Shown one piece after another: positions 1-8,873 of a DNA stretch of 64,000 nucleotides. Numbering within the stretch: position 1 is the stretch's first letter; the number at the start of each line of letters is the position of its first letter. The notes under the pieces were generated by a model. The model ran no database searches. It was not told the DNA's origin and saw only the letters and a list, made by a program, of their open reading frames with translations. The position numbers and the translations under genes are program-made. Source of the DNA: Streptomyces sp. NBC_01260. Lineage in GTDB: Bacteria > Actinomycetota > Actinomycetes > Streptomycetales > Streptomycetaceae. The stretch covers positions 2,604,001-2,668,000 of the forward strand of contig NZ_CP108464.1 in NCBI RefSeq assembly GCF_036226405.1, written 5' to 3'.

Positions 1-333
1 GGGCTCCTGTTCGGCCCGACGCTGCTGAACAAGGACCCGGACGCGGGCGTCGCCTTCCTCCGGGCCTACATCCGCACGGTGAACACCTACTTCGCCGGCG
101 ACTACAAATCCGACCCCGCCTTCGTCACCGAACTCGCCGGGCTGATGAAGACCGACGAGGCCACCCTGCGGTCGACGCCGTCGATGCGGATGGACTGGGA
201 GATCAGGAAGGGCACCACGGACCGGGTGCAGAAGGCGTACGCCGACTCGGGCGTCTCGACAGGCACGCCGGTACCGGAGGAGAAGGCCGTGGACCGCGCG
301 ATGTACAGCGAAGCGGTGGGCCACAAGCCCTGA
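1..333 (+). CDS. ABC transporter substrate-binding protein, C-terminal part
   Basis: The open frame runs from the window edge to a TGA ending at 333, so only the last 110 residues are visible and the start is outside. The fragment reads like the end of an NMT1/SsuA-type periplasmic binding protein: a helical segment with an LRAYIRTVN stretch, followed by a segment in which the protein would count the steps of the ligand (DEATLRSTPSMRMDW) and a final helix before the C-terminus. Such proteins bind sulfonates, nitrate, thiamine precursors or similar small molecules outside the membrane. The substrate cannot be told from this piece, and the permease and ATPase genes are not in the window. Family assignment is moderate. 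Confidence 0.55.
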   Translation, partial: GLLFGPTLLNKDPDAGVAFLRAYIRTVNTYFAGDYKSDPAFVTELAGLMKTDEATLRSTPSMRMDWEIRKGTTDRVQKAYADSGVSTGTPVPEEKAVDRAMYSEAVGHKP

Positions 334-360
334 GCCGGACAGCCTCGTGGGGCGCATGCA

Positions 361-395
361 CAGAGGGCCGGATCCTCAAAGGATCCGGCCCTCTG
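361..395. terminator. Perfect 15-bp stem-loop after tRNA-fMet copy 1
   Basis: Positions 361-375 and 381-395 are perfect inverted repeats around a 5-nt loop, with a GGATCC core. It lies just downstream of the minus-strand tRNA gene and also just after the plus-strand gene ending at 333, so it can serve both directions. No clear U-tract is seen. A very similar hairpin follows the second tRNA copy. Confidence 0.75.
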
Positions 396-402
396 TCTTA
401 AG

Positions 403-476
403 TAGCGGGGACAGGATTTGAACCTGCGACCTCTGGGTTATGAGCCCAGCGAGCTACCGAGCTGCTCCACCCCGCG
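403..476 (-). tRNA. Initiator tRNA-fMet (CAT), copy 1
   Basis: The minus strand folds as a complete 74-nt tRNA: acceptor stem CGCGGGG/CCCCGC with a C1-U72 mismatch, which marks initiator tRNAs in actinobacteria, three G-C pairs at the base of the anticodon stem (GGG/CCC), anticodon CAT in loop CTCATAA, and T-loop GGTTCAAATCC. The discriminator base is A. The CCA end is not encoded (the DNA reads A-C-T), so it must be added. It is identical over its full length to the copy at 2950-3023. Confidence 0.97.
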
Positions 477-678
477 TCGTTGTGATCCCCACACTACGTC
501 ACCCCTCCGGACCAGCGCAAATCACTTCCCAGCCGCCACTTCGGGGACGAGCCCAGCCGGCGATTCAGCACACCGGCCGGCGCCCGAGAACGCCGGGCGA
601 ATCAAGTCCGTCCGGCGGTTGAGGACGCGGCGGGGCCGAAGGCACCGCGCCCGCCCCGTGCGCCCGCCCCGCACCCGC

Positions 679-2736
679 CTACGCGGTCAGCTCCTGATGC
701 AGCGCCTCGCGCAACCGCGCAGCCCGCTCCGAGACCTCCGCCGGCCCCAGCTCGACCGCCCGCGCACACCACCGCTGCCCCTCGGTGAGCTCACCGCGGC
801 GCGCGGCCAGCAGGGCGAGGCGCAGGGCCGCCCGCCCGTGCCCGTCGTTCGCGGCGCGGCTCCACCACAGCGCGGCCTCGCGCTCACTGCCCTCGCGGGC
901 GAGCAGCAGACCGAGGTTGAAGGCCCCGTTGCGGCTGCCCGCCTCGGCCGCCTCCCGGTACCAGTGCCCGGCGCTCTCCACGTCGCCCCGGGCCGCGGCG
1001 AGCATCCCGACGCGCACCTGGGCCCGGCGGTGGCCCTGCTCGGCCGCACGCTCGTACCACTCCTCGCACTCGGTCTTCTCCGGCATCGGCTCGCCCAGGG
1101 CGGGCGGTCCCGGCGGCGGCTGCCGCGAGTCCAGCACCCCGGCCAGCCGGAAGGCCGCTTCCGCGCTGCCGCCACCGGCGGCGCAGCGCAGATGCCGCTC
1201 CGCCTCCCGCTCCTCGCCGTGGTGGAGCAGCGCCATGCCGACCTGGAGCGCGGCCTCGGTGTGGCCGGCCGCCGCGGCGCGCTCGTACCAGAGCAGGGCG
1301 GCCCGGTCCTCGTCGCGCCCGGCGTGCAGGATGCCGAGGTTGAAGGCGGCGTCGACGCTGCCCGCCTCGGCCGCCTTGGAGAACCAGGGCTCCGCGCCGG
1401 TCGCGTCGCCCGCCTGGAGCAGGAGCACGGCCAGTGCGTTGGCGGCCTCCCGGTGACCGGCGTACGCGGCGCGCCGGTACCACTGCTCGGCCTGCGCCGT
1501 ACGGTCCTGGGCCGCACAGAGCAGCCCCAGGTTGTACGCGCCGTTGACGTCACCGGCGTCCATGGCCGCGCGGTACCAGCGCTCGGCGGTCTGCTGCTCC
1601 CCCCGGGCCGCGTGCAGCGCACCGAGCGCGTTGGCGGCGTTGCCGTCGCCCTCCTGGGCGGCGCGGAGCCACCACACGGCCGCGCTCTCCCGGTCGCCCG
1701 CGTCACGGAGCAGGAAGCCGAGGGCACACGCGGCCCGCGCCTCGCCCGCCTTGGCGGAGATGAGATACCAGCGGCCGGCCTCCTTCAGCTCGCCGCGCTG
1801 TTCCAGGATGGCCCCGAGGTGCAGGGCGGCACGCCGGTGGCCGCGCGCGGCCGCCTGCCGGTACCACTGCTCGGCCTCGCCGACCCGACCCGTCCCGGGT
1901 CCGGCGACGGGGCTGTCGTCCTTGCGCACGGCCGCCCGGCCCCGGCCGGTGGCGGGCGCCTTGCCGTCCGTTCCGGTGCGGGGACCCAGTCCGGGGCGGC
2001 CGAACGCGTCGTGCGCGTCGTCCGCCGCGTTGCGCTCCACCATGCGTGCCAGCCGGTACGCGGCTTCGCGGTGCCCCTGCTCGGCCGCGGCACGCAGCCA
2101 GCGCTCGGCGCCGACGTCGCTGCGGTGCTCCAGCAGGTCGGCGAGGGCGTACGCGCCCAGCGCGTGGCCCTGCTCGGCGGACTGGCGCAGCCAGTACTCG
2201 GCGCCGGGCTCGTCGCCGCGCTCGCGGTAGTGGCGCCCGAGGGCGTGCGCGGCGGCGGCGGAGCCGGCGACGGCCGCGATCCGCCACCAGTCGGCCGCCT
2301 CGTCCGGATACCCGCGCTGATGCAGGAGCACGCCCAGGTTGTTGGCCGCGGCACGGTCGCCGTCGGCAGTGGCCGCACGCAGGTAGGCTTCGGCGCCGGC
2401 CAGGTCGCCCCGGCGCAGCAGCAGCGCGCCGAGGACGCTCATCGACGCGGTGTCCCCGGCGTCGGCGGCACGGCGGTGCCGCGCCTCGTTCTCGGCGTTG
2501 TCCGCACTCTCTGCGGTCTCCGCGCCCTCGGCGTTCTCCACGCCGTCCGCGGACTCTGCGGTCTCTGCACTCTCGACGGTCGCGGCACACTCCGCAGTCT
2601 CGGCGGTCTCGATGTAGTCGTTGTACCGTGCGGCGGCGGCAAATGCCACATCCATCACGTTTTCCGCCGGATGGGCGTGACGCTGAACAAACCGCCCTGT
2701 CTCCAACAGAGTTGCCCTGTCCCCCATAAATACCAT
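679..2736 (-). CDS. Sel1/TPR-repeat protein
   Basis: A 685-residue soluble protein built almost wholly of Sel1-like tetratricopeptide units of about 35 residues with the pattern A-x-x-L-G-x-L...A-x-x-W-Y-x-x-A-A-x-x-G-x-x-x-A. Roughly fourteen such units can be followed from about residue 85 to the end, interrupted near residues 240-290 by a Gly/Ser/basic linker. Residues about 40-80 form a low-complexity acidic segment of repeated ETAE/ESAE/ENAE units. Sel1 proteins are scaffolds for protein-protein contacts; nothing here names the partner and no catalytic domain is visible. It sits between two identical tRNA-fMet genes, all on the minus strand. ATG at 2736 is used; a second ATG three codons later (2727) is equally possible, and neither has a strong ribosome site. 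Confidence 0.85.
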   Translation of the reverse strand: MVFMGDRATLLETGRFVQRHAHPAENVMDVAFAAAARYNDYIETAETAECAATVESAETAESADGVENAEGAETAESADNAENEARHRRAADAGDTASMSVLGALLLRRGDLAGAEAYLRAATADGDRAAANNLGVLLHQRGYPDEAADWWRIAAVAGSAAAAHALGRHYRERGDEPGAEYWLRQSAEQGHALGAYALADLLEHRSDVGAERWLRAAAEQGHREAAYRLARMVERNAADDAHDAFGRPGLGPRTGTDGKAPATGRGRAAVRKDDSPVAGPGTGRVGEAEQWYRQAAARGHRRAALHLGAILEQRGELKEAGRWYLISAKAGEARAACALGFLLRDAGDRESAAVWWLRAAQEGDGNAANALGALHAARGEQQTAERWYRAAMDAGDVNGAYNLGLLCAAQDRTAQAEQWYRRAAYAGHREAANALAVLLLQAGDATGAEPWFSKAAEAGSVDAAFNLGILHAGRDEDRAALLWYERAAAAGHTEAALQVGMALLHHGEEREAERHLRCAAGGGSAEAAFRLAGVLDSRQPPPGPPALGEPMPEKTECEEWYERAAEQGHRRAQVRVGMLAAARGDVESAGHWYREAAEAGSRNGAFNLGLLLAREGSEREAALWWSRAANDGHGRAALRLALLAARRGELTEGQRWCARAVELGPAEVSERAARLREALHQELTA

Positions 2737-2906
2737 CGTCGCACCACCTGTAACCCGCGTACACCTGGTATATCGCGGCCAGTGAGGTCACTTCAGCGTT
2801 TTGTCGACTTGCCCACAGAGAGACAAGTCAAGCATGTCCTTCTCCAACTCGTGCCCCGTAAACCGCACTTCACGCCCACTGCACAGAAAAGTCACGGCGA
2901 CACGGC

Positions 2907-2940
2907 GAAGGCCCGGATCCTCGAAAGGATCCGGGCCTTC
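2907..2940. terminator. 14-bp stem-loop after tRNA-fMet copy 2
   Basis: Positions 2907-2920 and 2927-2940 are perfect inverted repeats around a 6-nt loop, again with a GGATCC core, directly downstream of the second minus-strand tRNA gene. Its sequence closely resembles the hairpin at 361-395, so tRNA and terminator appear to have been duplicated together. Confidence 0.75.
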
Positions 2941-2949
2941 GTCTTTCAG

Positions 2950-3023
2950 TAGCGGGGACAGGATTTGAACCTGCGACCTCTGGGTTATGAGCCCAGCGAG
3001 CTACCGAGCTGCTCCACCCCGCG
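2950..3023 (-). tRNA. Initiator tRNA-fMet (CAT), copy 2
   Basis: Identical in all 74 positions to the tRNA at 403-476: C1-U72 mismatch, GGG/CCC anticodon stem, CAT anticodon, no encoded CCA. It lies 52 bp downstream of the UPF0182 gene on the same strand. Confidence 0.97.
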
Positions 3024-3075
3024 CCGTTGTGTTCAAACCGTACCACGGCGCGAAGGTGAAGCTTTACCGGGTTAC

Positions 3076-6009
3076 TCAGCCGCCGCTGTCGGCACTCGCG
3101 GTGCTGTCAGGCTTATCGGCCTTGTCCGTCTTATCGGTGCTGCCGGCCTTGGGCTGGGCGGCAGCCGCCCGCTGCAACGCGTCCTGCAGATCCGTCTGGG
3201 CCTTGCCGTAGGCGGCCCAGTCCTGCTTCTTCAGGGCTGCCTCGCCTTCCGTATAGGCCTTCTGCGCATCGGCGATCGCCTTCTTCAGCGCGGCGTCGCC
3301 GGTGGCCGGCGGCTCCGTGGTGTCGCCCGGTGGCGGCGTGGTCTCGGCCGGTGGCTGGCTCGTGTCGGAGCCGTCCGCCCCGAAGACCGCGTTGAGCGCC
3401 TCACCGAGGCTGTTCTCGAAGACGATCTTCGACCCGTACGAGGCGGCGACCTTGCGCAGCAGCGGATAGTTCTGCGTGCCACCGCGCGTGTACACCGGCT
3501 CGATGTAGAGGAAGCCCCCTTCGAGCGGCACCGTCAGCAGGTTGCCGTACTCGATGTCGGAGTCGGTGCCCTTGAGGTTTCTCACGAACTCGGCGACGTC
3601 GTCGTTGCCGTTGAGCTCACTCTGTACCTGGCCGGGGCCCTTCACCGTGGTGGTGACTCTCAGCAGTCTTATCGTGCCGTAGTCCTTGCTGGACGCATCG
3701 GCGTCCACCGCCATGAACGCCCCGAGGTCGGGCCGCCCCTTGGGAGTGAACGTCGTCGTCAACGAGAACTTCTGAGCCGCCTGATCCGGCATCTTTATGC
3801 TCAGGTAGTACGGCGGGACCGCACCGGACTCCTTGTTGGTCGGGTCGTCCGGGACCTGCCACGCGTCACTGCCGCTGTAGAACTGGGCGGGGTTTTCCAC
3901 GTGGTAGCGGGTCAGCAGCTCGCGCTGCACCTTGAACAGGTCCTGCGGGTAGCGCAGGTGGTCCATGAGGTCCTGCGGGATGTCCGTCCTGGGCTGCACG
4001 GTCCCCGGGAACGCCTTGCGCCAGGTCTTGAGGATCGGGTCCTCGGTGTCCCACTCGTAGAGCTTGACCTTGCCGTCGTACGCGTCGACGGTGGCCTTCA
4101 CCGAGTTGCGGATGTAGTTGACCTGGTTCTGCTGGGCGACGACCGCACGCTGGTTGGTGGTCAGCGAGTCGGCCGTGGTGTCACCCAGGGTCGTGCGCGA
4201 GGCGTACGGGTAGCCGTTGGTCGTGGTGTACGCGTCGACGACCCACTGGATGCGGCCGTTGACGACGGCCGGGTAGGCGTCGCCGTCGATGGTCAGCCAG
4301 GGGGCGACCGCCTCGACCCGCTCCTTGGGGGTGCGGTTGTACAGAATCCGCGAGCCGTCGCCGATGGCTCCCGAGTACAGGATCTGCGGTTCGCTGAACG
4401 CCACCGCGTAGGCGGCGCGGTTGAACGCGCTGGAGAGGCTGACCCCGCTCTTGCCCTTGTAGCTGGTGGTCTTCTCGCCGTCCTCCTCGTAGTCGAGCTC
4501 CTTCTGGGGCCCGCCGACGATGGAGTACTGCTCGGTCTTCTCGCCGTAGTAGATCTCCTGCTGGTACGAGCCCAGCTCACCGGTGGTCGGCAGTCCTGAC
4601 TCGGTGAAGTCGGGAGATCCCTTCGGGTTCTTGCCCGTCGTGGTACCCCGGGCGGCGATCGCACCGTAGCCGTGGGTGTAGGTGAAGTGGTCGTTGATCC
4701 AGTTGCGCTTGGGGATGCCCTGCAGGTTGAGCTCGCGCAGACCGATGACCGTGTCCTGCTCCTTGCCGGACTCGTCCTTGTAGCGGTCGACATCCAGCGT
4801 CTTGGGGAACTGGTAGTAGTTCCTCTTCTGCTGGAGCTGCTGGAAGGCCGGGGAGACGACGTTGGGGTCCATCACCCGGTAGCTGGCCGCCGCGTCCGCA
4901 CTGGCACGGAGCTTCGTCTCGTCATCCGTGGTGCTCTTGCCCGTGTAGTCGTCGACCTGCGCGTTGTCGATGTCGTAGGCGTCCCGTGTGGCCTCGATGT
5001 TCTTCCGGATGAACGGGGCTTCCTTCGCCTGCTCGTTCGGCTGGACCTGGAACTTCTGGACGATCGCCGGGTAGAGCCCGCCGATCAGGATCGCGGAGAG
5101 GACCATCAGCCCGAATCCGATCACCGGAAGCTGCCAGGTGCGGCGCCAGAGCGTCGCGAAGAACAGCACGGCACAGATCGCGGCGATGCAGAACAGGATG
5201 GTCTTCGCCGGCAGGTAGGCGTTGGCGTCGACGTAGCGAAGGCCCGTCCAGTTGTCCGTGGCCTTGAAGTCGCTGGACTTCACCGCGAGCCCGTAGCGGT
5301 CGAGCCAGTAGGCCACCGCCTTCAGCGCGACGAAGATGCCGAGCAGCACCGAGAGGTGACCGGTGGCCGCCCCCGTCGCCCGCGCGCCGGGGCTGGTGAT
5401 GCGCAGCCCGCCGTACAGGTAGTGGGTCAGCGCGGCGGCGATCAGCGAGAGCACCGTGGCCGCGAAGCCGAAGCCCAGCAGGAAGCGGTACCAGGGCAGG
5501 TCGAAGGCGAAGAAGGACACGTCCAGATGGAACTGGGGGTCCTTCTGCCCGAACGACACGCCGTTCACGTACATCAGCCAGGTGCGCCACTGGCCGGAGG
5601 AGGACGCTCCGGCGATCAGACCGACGAGCGCGGTGATCGCGAGCAGCACCCACTTCTTGTACGGGGCGAGGCTCATCCGGTAGCGGTCCAGGCTCTGCTG
5701 CTCCAGCGACATCGCGCTCAGCGGCGGCCGGAGCCGGTGTGCGAGCCAGATGTTCACGCCGACGGCGACGGCCATCAGCAGTCCGAAGACGAGGAACAGT
5801 CCGATCTTGGTCCACAGGGTGGTGGTGAAGACGGATGAATACGCGACCGACCTGTACCAGAGCCAGTCCGTCCAGAACCCCGCGAACATGACGAACGCCA
5901 TGGCGAGAATCGCCAGGACGCCCAGTGTCATGAGCAGGGTTCGGGCGCGCCGGGACGGGCGGCCGACTCTGATCCGTGGCCCTGTCGGGCCTCCGCCGCG
6001 GTCCGGCAT
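3076..6009 (-). CDS. UPF0182 family large integral membrane protein
   Basis: A protein of about 977 residues of the actinobacterial UPF0182 family; it looks orthologous to S. coelicolor SCO5204 (memory). The first third holds about seven membrane segments (the first near residues 24-46, [21 protein letters not shown]), then a long extracytoplasmic part with many Trp/Tyr-rich motifs such as ALNAVFG and [12 protein letters not shown]. The tail is Pro/Thr-rich and then Ala/Lys-rich (from about residue 880), typical of the family, and ends in a Lys/Asp low-complexity stretch. The biochemical function is unknown. ATG at 6009 gives the start I recall for homologues; an upstream GTG at 6030 is in frame, with a weak GAGG directly before it, and cannot be excluded. 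It diverges from the PPA1309 gene. Confidence 0.9.
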   Translation of the reverse strand: MPDRGGGPTGPRIRVGRPSRRARTLLMTLGVLAILAMAFVMFAGFWTDWLWYRSVAYSSVFTTTLWTKIGLFLVFGLLMAVAVGVNIWLAHRLRPPLSAMSLEQQSLDRYRMSLAPYKKWVLLAITALVGLIAGASSSGQWRTWLMYVNGVSFGQKDPQFHLDVSFFAFDLPWYRFLLGFGFAATVLSLIAAALTHYLYGGLRITSPGARATGAATGHLSVLLGIFVALKAVAYWLDRYGLAVKSSDFKATDNWTGLRYVDANAYLPAKTILFCIAAICAVLFFATLWRRTWQLPVIGFGLMVLSAILIGGLYPAIVQKFQVQPNEQAKEAPFIRKNIEATRDAYDIDNAQVDDYTGKSTTDDETKLRASADAAASYRVMDPNVVSPAFQQLQQKRNYYQFPKTLDVDRYKDESGKEQDTVIGLRELNLQGIPKRNWINDHFTYTHGYGAIAARGTTTGKNPKGSPDFTESGLPTTGELGSYQQEIYYGEKTEQYSIVGGPQKELDYEEDGEKTTSYKGKSGVSLSSAFNRAAYAVAFSEPQILYSGAIGDGSRILYNRTPKERVEAVAPWLTIDGDAYPAVVNGRIQWVVDAYTTTNGYPYASRTTLGDTTADSLTTNQRAVVAQQNQVNYIRNSVKATVDAYDGKVKLYEWDTEDPILKTWRKAFPGTVQPRTDIPQDLMDHLRYPQDLFKVQRELLTRYHVENPAQFYSGSDAWQVPDDPTNKESGAVPPYYLSIKMPDQAAQKFSLTTTFTPKGRPDLGAFMAVDADASSKDYGTIRLLRVTTTVKGPGQVQSELNGNDDVAEFVRNLKGTDSDIEYGNLLTVPLEGGFLYIEPVYTRGGTQNYPLLRKVAASYGSKIVFENSLGEALNAVFGADGSDTSQPPAETTPPPGDTTEPPATGDAALKKAIADAQKAYTEGEAALKKQDWAAYGKAQTDLQDALQRAAAAQPKAGSTDKTDKADKPDSTASADSGG

Positions 6010-6137
6010 CTGGAAAGCCAACGTGCGCACCTCAAAGTTCGCGGTCGTGTTGAAGGGGGCCCCGCGATCGTAGAGCCCACCTATGCAACTTACTGAGGCT
6101 TTACCTAGTTCCCGTTCCCGGGGCGGAAGGAGGCAGG

Positions 6138-6707
6138 ATGTTGTCCATGTCCAACGTTTCCCCCTCAGGCCCTCCGATGGCCGCGAGCCCGCTCACTGTC
6201 GCGGTGCTCGAAATCGACGAATACATCTCCGGTCTCGGCTGGGATCAGCCCGCCCGGCTCTTCGCCCTCGTCGACACCGCCCGGCTGCGGGTCCAGGAGC
6301 CGGGCCTCGCCGCCCAGCTCGGCCTCGACGGCGACGGCTCGAAGGCCGCCGCACTCACCCCTATTGAGCAGGAGGAGCTTCCCGCAGGTACCGCGCTGGA
6401 CGAGTTCCTCGCCACGATCGCCTGGCCGGACGCGGTGGTCGGGTGCGCGATGACGGTGGAGCGGCTGATGCTGCCGCCGTCCGCCGAGGCCTCCGTCCCC
6501 GAAGGCCTCGACGACACCCAGCTGACCAAGTGGGTCGCCAAGCACCCCGACCGCCAGGAGGTGCGGATGACCGTGGCCGTCCTGCGCGACGGCGCTCGGG
6601 AGTCGGCCGTGCGTCTGCGGGAGAAGGACTCGCCGAACGACGTGCTGACCGGGGCCGGCCTGGTGCCGGGGCTGGCCGAGGCACTGTCCGCGACCTTCGA
6701 GTCCTGA
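6138..6707 (+). CDS. PPA1309 family conserved protein
   Basis: A 189-residue soluble protein with the features of the actinobacterial PPA1309 family: N-terminal [25 protein letters not shown], central [20 protein letters not shown] and C-terminal [26 protein letters not shown]. The function is unknown; it is conserved next to UPF0182 and YlbL-like genes in actinobacteria. The ATG at 6138 has AAGGAGG five bases upstream, which decides for it over the ATG at 6147. It converges with the protease gene that ends at 6738, leaving only 30 bp between the stop codons. Confidence 0.85.
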   Translation: MLSMSNVSPSGPPMAASPLTVAVLEIDEYISGLGWDQPARLFALVDTARLRVQEPGLAAQLGLDGDGSKAAALTPIEQEELPAGTALDEFLATIAWPDAVVGCAMTVERLMLPPSAEASVPEGLDDTQLTKWVAKHPDRQEVRMTVAVLRDGARESAVRLREKDSPNDVLTGAGLVPGLAEALSATFES

Positions 6708-6737
6708 CCTCGCCGGTCCGCCGGTGCGGGGACGCGG

Positions 6738-7826
6738 TCAGCCTGTCGAGCAGCTCGGCAGGCCGGCCGTGTCCCCCGAGCGGATCTTCTCCAGCGACTT
6801 CTTGGCGTCGTCGATCGTCTTGACCCGCACCAGGGTGAGGCCGTCGGGGGTGTCGGAGGCGGCCGACTTGCAGTTGTCGGTCGGGGTCAGGAAGTACCGC
6901 GCGCCGGCGTTGCGCGCGCCGACCAGCTTCATGTTGATGCCGCCGATCGGGCCGACCTTGCCCTTGTCGTCGATCGTCCCGGTGCCCGCGACGAACTTGC
7001 CGCCCGTCAGCTGTCCCGGGGTGAGCTTGTCGACGATGCCGAGGGAGAACATCAGACCGGCGCTCGGGCCGCCCACGTCGGCGAGCTTGATGTTGATCTC
7101 GAACGGGAAGGTGTGGTCCGTCCCCGCCTGGATACCGACGATCGCGCGGTTCTCCTTGGGGGCCTTCTCGGTGGTGAGGGTGATCTTCTCGGTGCCCTCG
7201 GGCTCCTTGCCGGCCTTCTCGGCCGCCGCCGCGGTCTTGGCCGGGATGACCGTGAAGGTGACGTCCTGGCCGGGCTTGTGCCGGGTGACGAGCTTCGCGA
7301 CGTCCTCGGGCTGCTTGACCGCCGTACCGTCGACGGCCTTGATCACGTCGCCGGCGTGCAGCTTGCCCTGTGAGGGGCTGTCCTTGATGACCGTGGAGAC
7401 CACGACCCGTGACGACACCGGAATGCCCAGTTCGGTGAGGGCCGCGACCTTGGCGCTCTCCTGGGACTGGCTGAACTCCTCGGCGTTCTCCTGCGTCGAC
7501 TGCTGCTCGGTCTTGCCGTCCGGGTAGAGCGTGTCGTGCGGTACGACGAGGCTGTCGTGCCCCAGCCACCCGTAGACGGCCTCCACGAGGTTCATGTTGT
7601 AGTCGGCGCCGGTCACCCTGACCGTCGTCATGTTGAGATGGCCGGACGTCTTGTACGTCTTGCGCCCGGTGATCTGCAGGACCGGGTCGCCGTCGACCTC
7701 GCCGAGCGTGTTCACGGTCGGCCCGGGGGACATCTCCGCGTACGGCACTTTGATCAGCACACCTGCGCAGAGCAGCGCGATCAGAACCAGGGTGGAGGCG
7801 AGCATCGTCGCGGTGCGGCGTGGCAT
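6738..7826 (-). CDS. YlbL-type membrane-anchored PDZ and Lon-like serine protease
   Basis: A 362-residue protein. Residues 8-24 form a single membrane anchor and are followed by the family motif EMSPGPT, placing the rest outside the cell. A PDZ-like domain lies around residues 130-195 (GKLHAGDVIKAVDGTAV). The C-terminal Lon-type (S16) protease domain carries the Ser-Lys dyad: Ser255 in VGGPSAGLMF and Lys300 in GGINMK. Such proteins process or degrade envelope proteins; B. subtilis YlbL is the reference. The frame stays open upstream to 8126, but that part is Arg/Pro-rich with no family similarity, and the ATG at 7826 starts the hydrophobic anchor, so it is chosen. Confidence 0.9.
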   Translation of the reverse strand: MPRRTATMLASTLVLIALLCAGVLIKVPYAEMSPGPTVNTLGEVDGDPVLQITGRKTYKTSGHLNMTTVRVTGADYNMNLVEAVYGWLGHDSLVVPHDTLYPDGKTEQQSTQENAEEFSQSQESAKVAALTELGIPVSSRVVVSTVIKDSPSQGKLHAGDVIKAVDGTAVKQPEDVAKLVTRHKPGQDVTFTVIPAKTAAAAEKAGKEPEGTEKITLTTEKAPKENRAIVGIQAGTDHTFPFEINIKLADVGGPSAGLMFSLGIVDKLTPGQLTGGKFVAGTGTIDDKGKVGPIGGINMKLVGARNAGARYFLTPTDNCKSAASDTPDGLTLVRVKTIDDAKKSLEKIRSGDTAGLPSCSTG

Positions 7827-7971
7827 GGAACGACAGTACGGGAAGCGTCCGTCTGTGCACCGCCGGGGCCGGTCCGTACGGGGCCGGGGCGAGGGCGCGA
7901 GGGGTGCGCCGGAGAGTCTCGGCGGGCGGTGCCGTGGTGCGGATTGGCGACCGCGTACGTTCGTCGCGGCG

Positions 7972-8160
7972 TCAGACGTTCGATATCTGCTCGACCGGTT
8001 CCGAACCGGAGTGCGACTTCTCCATCGCTTCACGGAACCGGGCATAGCCGGCGAGCTCGGTGCCATCGCCGGTCGTGCGATTACGGGCGGCCCAGCTTCC
8101 CCATATCGCTGCGCCGATCGCAGCAAAAAGCGGAATCAACAACCAGGCGAGTGCTGCCAT
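7972..8160 (-). CDS. Small single-span membrane protein, unknown
   Basis: A 62-residue protein with an N-terminal membrane helix (ALAWLLIPLFAAIGAAIWGSW, residues 3-23) and a polar, cytoplasmic-looking tail with GYARFREAMEK. It resembles short conserved hypothetical proteins of Streptomyces located between YlbL-like and moaE genes. No function can be assigned. An AGGGAGG ribosome site precedes the ATG at 8160. Confidence 0.75.
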   Translation of the reverse strand: MAALAWLLIPLFAAIGAAIWGSWAARNRTTGDGTELAGYARFREAMEKSHSGSEPVEQISNV

Positions 8161-8288
8161 GACGACCTCCCTGCACCATGAGCAACCGCAACTGACCGAT
8201 CAGCAGATTAACCATCTGCAGAGCCAACGCTCACGGCAGGGGTGCGGTTACGCAAATCGGGGCAGATTTCCGCCCGACCGGTTTGCGC

Positions 8289-8750
8289 TCAGCAGGCGCC
8301 GACCCACTCCTCCGTGCCGTCCGAAAAGCGCTGGTGCTTCCAGATCGGAACCTCGCGCTTGAGGTCGTCGATGAGCTTGCGGCAGGCCTCGAAGGCCTCT
8401 GCGCGGTGCGGGCAGGATACCGCCACGACCACGGCGAGGTCGCCCACCTCCAGTTCACCCACTCGGTGGACAGCGGCCAGCGCCCGGACCGGGAAGGCGG
8501 CGACGACCTTCTCCGCCACCCGGCGCATCTCGTCCCGCGCCGAGGGGTGGCACGAATAGCCGAGCGCCCCCACGTCCTGGCCGCCGTCGTGATTGCGCAC
8601 GGTGCCGACGAAGAGTGCGGTGCCGCCGGCGGCGTCGTCGCCGACGGCACGGAAGATCTCGTCCACCGACAGCGGCGTGTCGCGGATCTCCAGCAGCCGG
8701 ATGGGGTCCTGTGCCGTCTGCTCGCCGGGGTGGTCGTGCGTGGATGCCAT
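8289..8750 (-). CDS. moaE: Molybdopterin synthase catalytic subunit MoaE
   Basis: MoaE transfers sulfur from the thiocarboxylated C-terminus of MoaD to precursor Z (cPMP) to make molybdopterin in the cytoplasm. This 153-residue protein has the family landmarks: ALFVGTVRNHDGG near the start, the YSCHPSARDEM segment, the HRVGELEVGD strand, the CPHRAEAF helix start, and the catalytic lysine region REVPIWKHQRF. The ATG at 8750 (MASTHDHPG) is chosen; in-frame ATGs at 8759, 8783 and 8780 would add a short non-conserved extension. No MoaD or other moa gene is beside it; the MoeZ gene at 41.6-42.8 kb belongs to the same sulfur-transfer pathway. Confidence 0.92.
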   Translation of the reverse strand: MASTHDHPGEQTAQDPIRLLEIRDTPLSVDEIFRAVGDDAAGGTALFVGTVRNHDGGQDVGALGYSCHPSARDEMRRVAEKVVAAFPVRALAAVHRVGELEVGDLAVVVAVSCPHRAEAFEACRKLIDDLKREVPIWKHQRFSDGTEEWVGAC

Positions 8751-8873
8751 GCCAGCCATCGTGCCGTACCGCGCCGGCATCACGGAATAGCGCTTTCCGC
8801 TGGTGGGCCGCAGTCCCCCTTGGAGCCTCCTACAGACGCCGTCCCGTGCTCGGCATCCTTCCCGGCAGCGGTA

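Noticed and set aside
418..2952. Long open frame on the plus strand opposite the Sel1 gene
   Set aside because: It starts inside a tRNA gene, crosses the next, and its Arg/Pro/Val/Gly-rich translation is the usual antisense shadow in GC-rich DNA.
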